Under the pieces are notes generated by a model. It did no database searches. It saw only the letters and a program-made list of their open reading frames with translations, and was not told where the DNA came from. The translations under genes and the position numbers were made by a program. 64,000 bases of DNA, taken from Entonaema liquescens (lineage: Eukaryota; Ascomycota; Sordariomycetes; Xylariales; Xylariaceae). Shown here piece after piece: positions 11,470 through 22,847 of the stretch (position 1 is the stretch's first letter; each line of letters opens with the position of its first letter). Where the stretch lies: NCBI GenBank assembly GCA_902805475.1, contig CADCSX010000008.1:62001-126000 (forward strand), written 5' to 3'.

Positions 11470-12770
11470 ATGCCTCACGCTGAAACGTCGCCGCTCTCCA
11501 TCCCTTTGTACGTCAACGACGGGCTGCTGAGACCCGACCAAGTTGGGTTTCTCCGCCCTTCGTCCCCGCACGAACCTCTGGATGACTTGCGTCAGCGGTA
11601 TGAACATGATGGCTATCTTTTCTTAAAGGGCCTCTTATCGCGGGGGGATGTGCTCAAAGCTAGAGAGGCATATTTCACCCTTTTGGCCCCTAGTGGCGTG
11701 CTTGCACCTGGAACTCTCCCGGTGGAAGGAATATTCGATAAGGAAAAGGATAAACTAGATTTCCCAGGAATGGTAAGTGTAATCTATTGCCATTTCAAAC
11801 CCTTTTTCGAAAAGGGTTACTCTGTGATGCAATATTAACGAGTCATTAACCAGTATGTAAGAGATCTTCATTGAATTTCAGTGTCTTATTGTGCGAAACG
11901 TGTTGCCTCTATATAGAGTAATGAATATTGCGCCACATATCATGTCGAGAAATATATTCTCTGAAGAGAGCTAACGTGGGATAAGCGGAGCTGGATCAAC
12001 TGATGCTAACGGGCGACCCCGAGGAGGCTTGTTTGTTGACCTTGCATTGCAGGCCCACCAAGAGCCTTGGTATAAAAATGAGTTTTGTAAAGATCCAATC
12101 CTCCACTCGTTTATCAGCAGGTTCACCGGATGGGGTGATAATACTCTTGGTCTCGCTAGATCCCTTTTACGAAACAATACGCCGCAAAATAAGGCAATAG
12201 GAGTACATTACGACCAGATTTTCCTCCGGCACGGCGAAGACACTAGTATAACTGCTTGGATTCCTATGGGCGATATCTCCCTAGACGGTGGTGGTCTCAT
12301 TTACCTAGAAGGAGGCCATATTCTTGGCGCCAGCATCGAATCATCCTTTTATAAACTTGCCAAGGAAACCGCACTGTCAGAAGAAGAAACCCGGAATGCA
12401 TTCAACAAGAATATGATGAGTGGAGGGTTACTTGCGGATGGACCAAAAGAATTCTCTGAGACGCACAAGAGAAAATGGCTTGCCACAAGCTACGAAGCTG
12501 GTGATGTTGTCCTTCATACACCTTACACGGTAAGACGGCAGAGTAGAAGTAGCGACGAAAGTTCCGGCTAATTCTTAGGAAAGATCCACGCTTCGACGAT
12601 TAACAAGGACTCGAAGAATATCATTCGTCTTGGCACAGATCTGAGATTCGTCAACTCTTCCAGACCCTATGATGAGGTTTGTATGAGAATACCTATGTGA
12701 AAGTAGAGCGCCTAGCTAACGCACTTCGTAGCGTTGGACGAACGTGTACACGTTCGGAGATGGTGTATAA
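11470..12770 (+). CDS. Phytanoyl-CoA dioxygenase (PhyH) family protein, one unresolved splice junction
   Basis: Exons about 11470-11772, 11983-12529, 12584-12676 and 12732-12770. The product is a non-heme Fe(II)/2-oxoglutarate oxygenase of the PhyH family: HYDQIF supplies the H-x-D iron ligands, IHAST after the third exon boundary the distal His, and RLGTDLRF the oxoglutarate-binding Arg. The conserved 'FPGI/M-GAGS' stretch should cross intron 1, but the only good donor (GTAAGT at 11773) and the acceptor after the CTAAC branch site differ by one base in phase, so there is a one-base indel, an unseen micro-exon, or decay. The third intron appears to use an AAG acceptor. Such enzymes hydroxylate small metabolites; substrate unknown. 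Confidence 0.65.
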
Positions 12771-13367
12771 TAGGTGTAAAAGGCGACCGGCACATGGGTA
12801 TAACCTAGGAAAGATACATGCCAACAAATAAAACTAGGTTGTATTGGCGATTTTTTACGACGAAAGGTGGACCTCTACTTCGTTGCATGCTACAAGTAGC
12901 TAATTGGGTGCCTCAACATCGTGACCAAAATATATAGAATCTATTAGTTCTCACAGAGTAAGCTGTGAACTATATATAGATGTACGCGGTACATAAACTG
13001 AGGCCTAACCCTTAGAATAATCGGAGACTACGCGTAGGTAGGTAGTTATCTATAATCAGGTGCGTTTCGTCTGCGAGCGGCTGAGAGGAATTTTATAATC
13101 ATATATGGAAATGATTTCCCGAAAACGAGAAACTTTGCGCAACCGAGGCAGCCAAGATGCGGTGAGGATTAAATGCTGAAGAATCATTGCTTTTTCCAAC
13201 AATATTTTTAGATGTTCTTATAAATCTCATCTTAAATATCTCTTTTTCAAACAAGTTTAGAGAACTATTGAGAAATAGTACTATTATCTTCCCACATTGC
13301 TACGAGTTGCTACTGTATTAGACACTTGTCTTAAAATGGAACGACCAGTCTTAAAAGGAGATATACA
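12771..13367. other. Intergenic, no gene recognised
   Basis: A+T-rich spacer, no supportable ORF. Confidence 0.35.
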
Positions 13368-14982
13368 ATGGCCTCATGGGACCACAGTTCATTATCCGGG
13401 TCACGGGAATTTGCAGCAGCGACGCTACAATGGTCTATCTACAAAGCGCCCAGCTTCGCTGCAGCTATTGCTCCATCTAATGAAGAAGCAATAGCAGAGA
13501 TAGTAAGGGGCTCCATGGTTATATAGAGAGCACCTATACAGTTGCTAATACGTGCTAGGTCAAGGTTGCAAGAGCCGCAAATGTTCCCTTTCTGGCTACG
13601 GGGGGCCGTCACGGTTATGGTACTTCACTGGGTAAATTGCAAGGCGGGCTGGCTATCGATCTCAGCCGAATGAAGTCGATCGATATTGATGAAGCCGCTG
13701 GTACTGTTACAGTAGGCGCCGGAGTCCAGATTGGCGAAGCCATGCACCCCGTTTTTAAAGCAGGATATGAGCTCCGTAAGTTTTGAGGATATTCGCTACC
13801 TAGTTGGTAGTACCGTATTAAAACAGACTGAAGCTGTCGGTTCGTGCCCTCACGTCGGCTTAATCGGCGCGACTCTCGGGGGCGGTGTAGGAGTCCTCCA
13901 GGGACTCTTCGGTTTAGTGATCGATTCTCTCCTATCCGCGAGACTCGTTACGGCGGAGGCGAATCTTATTGAAGTGTCGGCCAGCTCAAACCCGGATCTG
14001 TTTTGGGATATTCGCGGTGCTGGTTCCAACTTTGGCATCATCACTTCCGCTACCTATAAGCTGAGCAAAGCTGTCAATAATGGAGAACTCCTGACCGTAG
14101 ACGCAATTTACCCCGTGGAAATAAAGTCGGCTTATTTTGAAACTTTGGAGTCATTTGAGAGCAAAATGCCCCAAGGAGCTGTCTATGATCAGCACAATCC
14201 TTTGGGATGCCAACTCAAACGAAGTAGGTGTGGTTCAAAAAATATGAACCCTTTTTTCCATTGTTTACCTATACATACAGTGCTGATAACATACGGAGAC
14301 CCAACAGCGGACCCGAAGACCAAGGCCGTCAGATTCTTGCACCCTTTTTCGAACTAGACCTCCCCCATCGTCCGCGTAAACGTCATTCCGTACACCGAAA
14401 TATTTAGGACTATACTATTTGGCTAGATTCCCAAAGTTAGTACACCGGGAGGAATTCACGACATATATTCGGCCAATGTTCGTAAGCTAGTGTCGAGCAC
14501 GATGAACTCGGCCTTCGACAAATTCGACGCCTTTTGCAAGACGAATCCAGATGGACGTTCTAGTGTTTTGGTATTCGAAACATTTTCTAATCACGCCGTC
14601 AGTTCCGTGTCGGCCGATGCAACAGCTTATCCTTGGAGGGATGCCAAAGGAAATCTGTATGTTTAGTTTACGTCCTACCCAAACCCAGGAGTGCTGGTTC
14701 CTAATCTGTTTTGACAACCTATATAGAATGTTCCAAATGACCTGGCCAGATTCAGGTAATCTCGTTGAAGAAACAGCAAATTTCCTTGCCCGCGAGATTA
14801 GGCAAGATTTTGCCGGAACGTCAGGGTATGATGACCTCTCTGTATATGTGAGCTATGCCCATGGAGACGAAACGCCCGAACAAATTTATGGGAAAGAAAA
14901 GCTTCCTCGCCTTGTATCCCTGAAGAAGAAATGAGATCCAGAAAACGTCTTTGGGTATAGTAATAGCTTGTTAAGGGAGTAG
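13368..14982 (+). pseudogene. Decayed FAD-linked oxidase (berberine-bridge type)
   Basis: The 5' part is clean: exons 13368-13502, 13559-13775 and from 13834 encode a FAD_binding_4 domain, with ATGGRHGYGTS at the flavin site, VGSCPHVGLIGATLGGGVG and DLFWDIRGAGSNFGI. From about 14190 onward the frame breaks repeatedly: homology to the substrate domain continues in different frames around 14195, 14325 and 14360, a TAG interrupts it near 14424, and the C-terminal BBE signature DPENVFGYS is preceded by TGA (14932-14934) where Trp is usual. At least four lesions cannot be explained by introns, so the gene is inactive or truncated. Intact relatives oxidise small molecules and often sit in metabolite clusters. 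It follows the PhyH gene in the same direction. Confidence 0.8.
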
Positions 14983-15765
14983 TCATAACCAACCGCTGGC
15001 GTAAGAATGTGTTGAAACGGATTAGGTTCCTTACATCCGGATTGAGCAGATTGAAATCATTCCGTTCGAAATTGTCAGTTCATACTAGCTAGGATATGGC
15101 TTCATGGTATATTTTCAGCTTTCAAACAGCTCGTACGATAGAATCGACCGGCGCTGTTAGGAGCCTACTAGGCTAGTAGCTACGAACATGAGCTGATTCC
15201 TAATTGTCTACGCTTTCCGGACAGATTTGCCTCCCATCAATACCTACCTAAGGAAGCGAACTTAGACTAGCGTCATCGATTAATATCTTCTAGCTTGATG
15301 CAACATAGTGAATCCTTGGAAATCCCAAGCGAGCTGCTAGCCTTGCCGCACCAACGACTTTAGTGACTCGGCCAAGTGGATTTCCCCAGCCTTACTACCC
15401 CTATAAATCAAGCCCACGATGACTAGACAGATACAGCCCTTGGCTAGAATTTATTCTACTGGCTACGGAGCTCTGTACTAAGGTCACTGGTCGAAGATCG
15501 TCAACCACCATGTACTTAATAAAGGGCAGCGGAATGTAGAAGAGGCGAAACTAAAGCTGATACATCATAAAGACTTGTTATAACCCACCAACGGGGCAAA
15601 TGTCTCATTGACTTTGACCTCCCACGGCACACCGTAGAAATGAACAACCATTAAAGACCCCGATTCACAGCGATACAGCGACGAAGCCAGACTTATAGAA
15701 TGACTGATCAGGCGTGCAGAATGTCTGAAGTTTAAACTATTAATCGAGAAAGCGGCATAACGATC
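14983..15765. other. Intergenic, no gene recognised
   Basis: No ORF supported; promoter of the next gene should lie in the last few hundred bases. Confidence 0.35.
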
Positions 15766-17289
15766 ATGGCAGAAGGGGAGACGCTACTAGATCGCATAGG
15801 GATCTACAACAACCTCGATGAACCGATACCATCATGGAACCGACCAGGAGTTATCGCAACTGTCGCAGCATCTATGCTCGTTAGTATGACCAAAGAAATA
15901 TGCAGGATCTTCTAACCCTTTATACCAGTGCATCTCTTCGATATGCGTTGTTTACCGACTTTATATACGATTCTGCGTCCTGCGCGCTAAAGGCTGGGAC
16001 GATTATTTTGTCTTACTATACCTTGTAAGATAGCATCACCAGCGATTAATAGGGGATAGCTAATGTGATGTACAAAAAGATATCGGGCGCGATCGGTGGG
16101 ATATCGCTATGTCTTGGTTAGTATTGATAGCGAAGTACATACTGTAGATTGAAAAGGTGCTGATCCTCATTTAGCTCCCCAATATGGCTTGGGACAACAC
16201 TTCATAACTCTTGATTATGGCGATATGCAATCATACCTAAAGGTACCCTATCGCATAGTCAATTACGAGATGCAGTGCAGGAGTGGATCCTAACGGGAAT
16301 TCTAGGTATTCTATGTAACGAATGCGTCTTATAACACGTCGACGACCTTGATTAAGATGTCTCTCTTGTTCCAATACCTACGCGTTTACCGTAGCGGTAG
16401 CCTACGTACGACATGCATTATAATGTTGATTGTTGTTAGCTTATGGGGTGCGGCGTATGCCTTCATGGGCTGGGTGCCCTGCTTTCCGGTTAGCGGATAT
16501 TGGAAGATGGGAATTGGCTCGAAGTGCTACGGATTCGGATCTACGAACGCAGATGTGGTTTTTAAAACTTATGTATCACATACAGCGGTTAATACGGTCC
16601 TAGATATGATCGTATTTGCGATCCCAGTGCCACTCTACTTCCGACCAGGTACGGTGCGAAGGACTAAGCTTGGGTTGGTTGGGTTGATAACCATGGGAGC
16701 AATGTACGTGAAAACGTGACCAGCTATGTATGTTTATACCTGATTGACGCTAACTCACGACAGCGTAAATGGGCTTACCATGTGGCGACTTGCGACCCTC
16801 GTCGAGCACCGAGCGACAACCAGCCCTACTTTTGATCCGACATGGTACAGCCCGATTAGCATCGTACTTGGCGCAGTAGAGGTTAATGTAGCAAGTATCT
16901 GCGCCTCGGTACCTATCTTCTGGCCCTCCTTAAAGGCTCGGCTTGATGAGATATTTGTTACCAGGGAGGTTACCATTACGCTTAACCGCCGTTCAAACAG
17001 ATTCTCTAGTGACGTTGGCGATGCCATCCAGCTTCAGCGCACAGCAAGCGAAGATCAGCAGAATAGATGGAAAAGGTGTCCTAGCAGAGCAGGAAGCGAG
17101 TCGAGTCAGAGCCGGTTGGCCGAATTAGCCCCTGTAGAAAAGAGAAAGCAGCATTACATGGACGATTTCATCTTGAATCAGGTAGATCCCCTTAGGAAGA
17201 AAGGTGGCTTTATTGTCGAGTCCGAGATAATCTCGGATAACCTAGGAAAGCAAAAGTCGAAACGACAATCGCGACATATAGGTTCATAG
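15766..17289 (+). CDS. PTH11-like rhodopsin-domain membrane protein (copy 1)
   Basis: Six exons (15766-15879, 15929-16024, 16080-16116, 16175-16242, 16306-16703, 16764-17289) join to 412 residues. Seven hydrophobic segments fill about residues 28-300, followed by a polar basic tail. Hallmarks of the fungal 'Rhodopsin domain' (SAT4/PTH11-like) family are present: AKGWDDYF after TM2, PQYGLGQHF, LFQYLRVY, WVPCFPVSGYW, and the ATLVEHRATTSPTFDPTWY loop. No CFEM domain precedes it. Members such as Magnaporthe PTH11 act as candidate receptors for surface and host cues. Ligand unknown. A paralogue lies at 36157. Intron 2 ends in AAG. Confidence 0.85.
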
Positions 17290-17668
17290 TGGGTTATTTT
17301 CAATATATCTTGTTGGTACTTACATATCCAAAATTTTGGTGATGATCGCGAAAAGGAATGTCCCATCTCTTACATTACCTAGGTACCTACCAGGTATTTA
17401 AATGCGTATGAATTGCATGATGTGGTTAACCGTTGGGTATATTCTACTATCAGGAATAGTCTCAATCCAGGTAAGGTTATCTCCAACTGATATTCAAAGT
17501 CTCCACGCCAAGGCAAAGATAAGGAACACCAACTCGTTCCCGAGAAGGTATCTAACAAATATCCAATCTCTTATAACTTTAGCAAGCTGGTAGGTTTATC
17601 GGCTTATATTCTAGTTGCCTCTCTCCGGTTCAGATCATGCCTTTATCCCGTCCAAGACGTCCATCAGA
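17290..17668. other. Intergenic, no gene recognised
   Basis: Contains a CCTAGGTACCTACC motif near 17380. A 63-codon ORF at 17402 is not supported by composition. Confidence 0.35.
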
Positions 17669-19792
17669 ATGACGCAACATCACGCGTTGCACCCTAAGGG
17701 TCATGTCCTTTTCTCACCGGGCGCATCGCAGAGGGTATCACGAGGAGCACGAAGAGCGTCACCATCGCACGCTTGGAAGTTGGCCGCTAGCATCGTTGTT
17801 GGGCTTTTCTCTTTAATCTTCTTACTCCTCAAGGTAGACGGGGGATGCATGGCAATGATAGTTTCCCTTTCTACGAAACACGAGTCACGATATTCGCAAA
17901 GACCTTCTGCCAATTGGAAATGGAGCGATATTGATCCTAGCAGAACCTTGCAGTGGCATCGTTGCTACGATAACACCTATGACTGCGCAAGACTCGATGT
18001 GCCCATGGACTGGCTCAACCCATCCGATGATGCACGAGCACGGGTTATCTTAGCTGTCATACGTCTTAGGGCCGTTGAACTTGATGATTATCGCGGACCA
18101 ATATTCATCAACCCAGGAGGCCCTGGTGGATCCGGAGTCTACGCGCTTAAAGACCGTGGTTCCTTTTTGCAGACTATTGCTGGTAAGAACCACGATATAA
18201 TATCCTTTGATCCAAGGGGTATTGGCGCATCGCTCCCACGAGTCGATTGCTGGGGATCTCATGAGAGGAGTCGCCTCTGGGCGTTGCAGGATGTTGGTGT
18301 GGTGGATTCCCATCCGGGAGTTATCTATGACGCCTTTGCACGAGCAACTGCCTTCTCCCAGGCTTGCGAGCGAAATATGAATAGCTCAAACCTCCTTTTA
18401 CATATCAGCACTGTGTCCCATGCTAGGGATTTACTGGAAATTCTTCATCAGACCGGGCAGGACAAGCTCAAGTACTGGGGTTTCAGCTATGGCACAATCC
18501 TGGGCGGCGTAAGAATCTCCTAGAATCCAGTTTATTCTTTGTTGCGCTTATATTCGCAAGATGTCTTCTAAATAGAGACGATCTTTTATTTAGGTGTTCC
18601 CTAACATCACCATGCTGACCCCCGTTGATCTATATAGGTGTTTGCTGCGATGTATCCCAATAAGGTTGAGAGGCTCGTTAGCGATGGTAAGATCAGCCCC
18701 ACGACAGTATCCCAAATTATTAGTTCGTATTAACAAGGATATCTCCAGGTAACGTGGATTACCGGGAATGGCATTTAAACTCGCATATCAACTTCCTGCA
18801 CGATACCGACAAGGTAATGGAAGCTTTCTATAGCTTCTGCTACCAAGCTGGCCCGTCTAGTTGTGACTTCTACGCCTCAAGTCCGGCGGCCATAGAACAA
18901 AGGCTAGCCAGCCTTCTCGAGCGAATCAGGGAATACCCCATAATCGTGCCATTTGCGGAATCAGGACCTGATATGCCTGAGTTAATCACTTGGTCACACC
19001 TCAAGCGACTGATCTCTGCTGCACTTTACCGGCCTATCTTCATGTTCAAGAAGTTCGCCAAAGTCCTAAGGGCCCTAGAAGATGGCGATGGTGCACCATT
19101 CTACCAATTGATCAAGTCGGAGAAATCAGCACCCCCGATATGCTCGATTGAAGCAATGCCACCTAACGTACCAAGGTTAGAAGAAGGAAACGACGACGCG
19201 TTTCCTGCAATTCTCTGTGCGGATTCGCCTCCAGTAGAAGACACCGTCACAGACTTTGTAGAGTTTGTTGAAAGGCTTATGCGTATTAGCTCTGCTGCTG
19301 GCGATGTCAACGCTCTTTTTAGATTGGCTTGTGTAGGCAGGACTATCAGACCAAAATGGAGGTATGACGGACCATTCGAGGGCAACACGAGTCATCCGAT
19401 CCTTTATGTGGCCAATATGGCCGACAACATATCACCGCTTATCAGTGCGAGAAACAACTCCCAAGGCTTCCCCGGCTCTGTCGTTTTAGTACAGAACTCC
19501 TACGGTGTTAGTAATTCTATTATCTGCCTTACATACCTACCTATAGATCCCAATAAGCTAACGCACGTAATTATTCACACAGCACACCAGTCTTTCGGCT
19601 GCCTCAACGTGCACGGCCGGTTATATACGCGCCTATTTCCAGAACGGCACGCTTCCCAAAGCGGGAACTACGTGCGAGCCTGATTATTACCCATTCCAGG
19701 ACATATATCTTAACCATGCTGACGAACTATCGGTAGCATCTCACGAATTGTCCCAATTCAATTGGGGATTTCAACCCAAAATTGCCTCTTAA
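17669..19792 (+). CDS. Membrane-anchored TAP-like serine peptidase (alpha/beta hydrolase)
   Basis: Exons 17669-18508, 18638-18686, 18749-19506 and 19583-19792 join exactly to 618 residues. A basic N-terminus and one hydrophobic segment (about residues 33-53) suggest a type II signal anchor. The hydrolase core shows NPGGPGGSGV (oxyanion loop), SFDPRGIG, the nucleophile elbow GFSYG, an acid residue in ANMADNISPL and the catalytic His in YGHTSLS formed across the last intron. The C-terminal TAP_C domain with YFQNGTLP and CEPD fits tripeptidyl aminopeptidase-like S33 enzymes, which release short peptides from N-termini; many fungal copies are extracellular. Substrate inferred. The N-terminal 30 residues are poorly conserved. 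Confidence 0.85.
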
Positions 19793-20071
19793 TTATCATC
19801 TATTATGAGTTATGATTCTTTCTAGTCTGGATATTAGAATTACAATCTACTCTTAACCGCCCCCACCCATCTATGCCTACCTGCCTAGGCACTACAATTA
19901 CCCAGCCATCCATGCTATGGGAGGAATGCCAATTGATATTCCCCTATTGCCACGATTCCCAGAAACTTACAGCTTCACTCCCATTATTCCTCAACAAGGT
20001 TGTTCTTGTCGCTAGTGACTCGTTAGCAAGTATGACTACCTGGGTCGTTTCCTTTCGCAAGAAGTATCATC

Positions 20072-22115
20072 TTACGGCAATTCATAGTTGGGCATGAAGA
20101 ATGATCCAATGAGAGCCATTACGGAGGGGCCTACGGCTGCGTATGTTATATACTTCATTACCTCCGTAAACTGCCAAAAATGAGTACGACGTTATCAAGA
20201 GAACTTACTGGGGTATTGGTCTACTCACTGCGAAATTGACTGCGGTCCGTTCAGGCGTACCCCATTCCGGGACAACAGTAGTAATCGAATTTGCCAATGC
20301 AGAGACAGTCTCCGCCGTCGTTGAGCCGTCTAGAGCCGCGGCTAACTCCATCTCTATCATACCTGTGTATATACCGCCAGCGATGCAGGAACCTACGCTA
20401 CTTCCGACGAAGGCAAAGCAGACGACCAATGCGGTAATCTGTGGCATTTCGGCGTGGGATACAACGGTCTGTGCTGGGATAAGTAAAGTAGACCCGACCA
20501 TACCGCTGCCAACACCTTGGGCCAATTGCACGATGAATATTTCCGCGATACTATTTTCGGAGCCCCGAAGACGGAGCATGACCCCATAACCTGCTAGGCG
20601 CACGGCAGCGCCAAGTACGCAAATCCATTTGTAGCGCTTAGTCCAGGCCATCGCCAGTCCTGCAACAATCGCAATTAGGCATTGAGTTACTCCGTTGGTA
20701 TCTTACGGTAGTCAGTTTTCAGAACCAGAAGCCATGTCTTAAATGATATTGACGGGGAATATAATCATATCTTACAGATGAAAAGGTAGCGTCGCGGGCA
20801 TCGAGGCCACGAGCCACGGTAACCCAGGAGTAGATATAAGTACCTATGGCTTGATATTAGCTTTTGGATAGGCTTCCAGCATATGGGACCAAAATATGCA
20901 GCCTCGTCATCAATTTCAAGCCCAAGAGGGCGTTGTATTGGTAAGGAAACGCTCTAGGGATGTCTTACGCGTTGCAGAAAATCCAATGTTATCCATAGCA
21001 ATAAGGATACAGCATAGGATAATCGTACGATTAGTAAAGTAGCGTGGAGGCACTACAGGGTGTGTGGCGAAATATTTCTCGTAAAAGGGGAGCGCGATGA
21101 GCAATACTATGCCAACAGCAATCAACGTATCAACCCACAGCGTCTTCCAACTCGACGAGGTTGTAGCAGCCAGGGTCATTGGTACGAGCAAGAGAGCTAG
21201 GCCACCGCTAAATAAAACCAGTCCACCAAAGTCGATTTGCGAGCAAAACTCGTACAAGGAAACCTTTTCCCTGGGCGTAAGACCCTCCTTCCGTGCCTCG
21301 ATCTGGTAATACAGTAATGTGGCGACGATAAAGCTTGCACAAAAAGGCATAATAATGGCGAGCATACCAATCCCCCAACGCCATCCGATACCTGTAGGTG
21401 CAACCACACTGTTGACAATAAAAGCGGCAATCCAAGGGGTAATTAGGAAAGGCCAGAACGAAAGCGCAATGCCGAAAGCTCGATATCGGGCAGTCGTCAA
21501 ATCTGCAATCACGATATCATTCATCAAATTTGTAGAGGATTGGCCGAGGGAGTAGAAAATAGAGCCGGCAGCATAGACATTAAACGATGTAGCTGAAGCC
21601 ATGACGACGTAGGCCAATATATAGAAACTAATGGCGATGAGGTATGTTCCACCACGGCCGATGACATTCGACAGCTTGGCGATGGGTGGTTTTGCAACTG
21701 CAAATACTATCGTTCCAGCAGTGCTTAAGACAGCAAGTTTGGATAGCTCCTGAAACTCGGAAGATGCATAGTTGCGATAAACATAAACGGTGCTATTGTC
21801 GATCTCGCTATATTGACTAAGTGTTAGCACTTTCTTATTGGTATCATTTGTCGTAGGTATTCCTCTTACTATACAATCATGATAAGGCATAATCTTAGGT
21901 TGGGAGATTAGCTCTACTTTCCCTAGAGTCTCATCAAAGCAGCTTCAAGTCTCATGCTCAACCTACCCAGCAATGATGAGTGATCGACCTACTTTACCCT
22001 GAACCCCCTGGACCGCCTTGGAAGCCGTTGTGTTCGCTTCCACATAAGCATCAGGAACCGACTGCTTTTCGGTGTCAATTCTAATCTTCTCCGTGCCAGC
22101 CCCTCTGACCGGCAT
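20072..22115 (-). CDS. MFS siderophore-iron transporter-like protein
   Basis: Exons on the minus strand: 21967-22115, 21870-21893 (24 bp), 20969-21816, 20776-20843, 20229-20701, 20072-20170. The product has about 14 membrane segments and ARN/SIT-type features: IDNSTVYVYRNYASS after TM1, FAVAKPPIAKLSNVIGR, YAAGSIFYSLGQ, WRWGIGMLAI, ARGLDARDATF and RYKWICVLGA. This family carries ferric siderophores into the cell. All junctions fit in frame except between exons 4 and 5, where the phase is off by one base, so an indel, an unusual splice site or decay must be considered. TM1 is encoded partly by the 24 bp micro-exon, preceded by an AAG acceptor. No siderophore synthetase is nearby. Confidence 0.72.
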
Positions 22116-22847
22116 CTCATAGTCCTGAGGAATGGAGGGACTGGTCGACTTTCAGGAGGTTCATTGAGAGGGCCAGCGCCGATTGCCGCCAACACAAATT
22201 TCGCAAAAGACATCTCCATGATTTGCTTAAATTAGATGAGCACAACGGTCAACAGAACAGGCTTGCCGTGAAAGCAAAATGATAAATATGGCAAGCATCA
22301 ACTGTTGGTTTCAACACCTACCTGCTTATCAAAGTTGCAACGTCATCCCGAACCAAGCTGGAGAGTTGCATACGCAGATCTAAGTTGATTAGTATTACCC
22401 TGGACGCATCATCTACTATCTGAAGCCCCGGGCCTCACTTCTCCTACATACTATTTCCGTAAAGTTCCTATCATAGCCAATCATGGCCTATCGAGGATAA
22501 CTAATGGGGTGGGACTCCTCTTAGGAGAAAGTATTTGTTATCATTAATTTTGAATTGGAAGGCATTGTGGGGGGAAATGGAGGGGAAGAAGACGTATGTA
22601 GTAATAAAGCTACATTGGGGTAAGACCTCAGCTACCGAAAGATAAGGCATGTCTCGTCATCTCTCTTTTTGCATTTGACATGAGGGGTATTTGTCTTGTG
22701 CTAGATAGGTTAAAAGTGTTGCTTTACGTCTCTTAAGCACTATCTATAGCTGAAGCTTCGGTAAGGTTCACTAAGAGATGATCGCAATAGAAAATCCACC
22801 ACCATCTAAAGCTCAGCATACCTCGTAATATACAAGACTAGTAGTAT
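22116..22847. other. Intergenic, no gene recognised
   Basis: Lies between the siderophore-type transporter start and the 3' end of the next minus-strand gene. An ORF at 21989-22219 is a shadow of the first exon in another frame. Confidence 0.35.

Noticed and set aside
11813..12178. Additional exon inside the first PhyH intron
   Set aside because: An exon using the CAG near 11880 could be forced to fit, but the resulting peptide has no counterpart in the family.
13731..14357. Treating the ORF starting at 13731 as an independent gene
   Set aside because: It reads through intron 2 of the FAD oxidase; family consensus shows it is an interior segment.
9215..15000. Calling a complete biosynthetic gene cluster
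   Set aside because: No polyketide synthase, NRPS, terpene cyclase or other backbone gene lies in the window.
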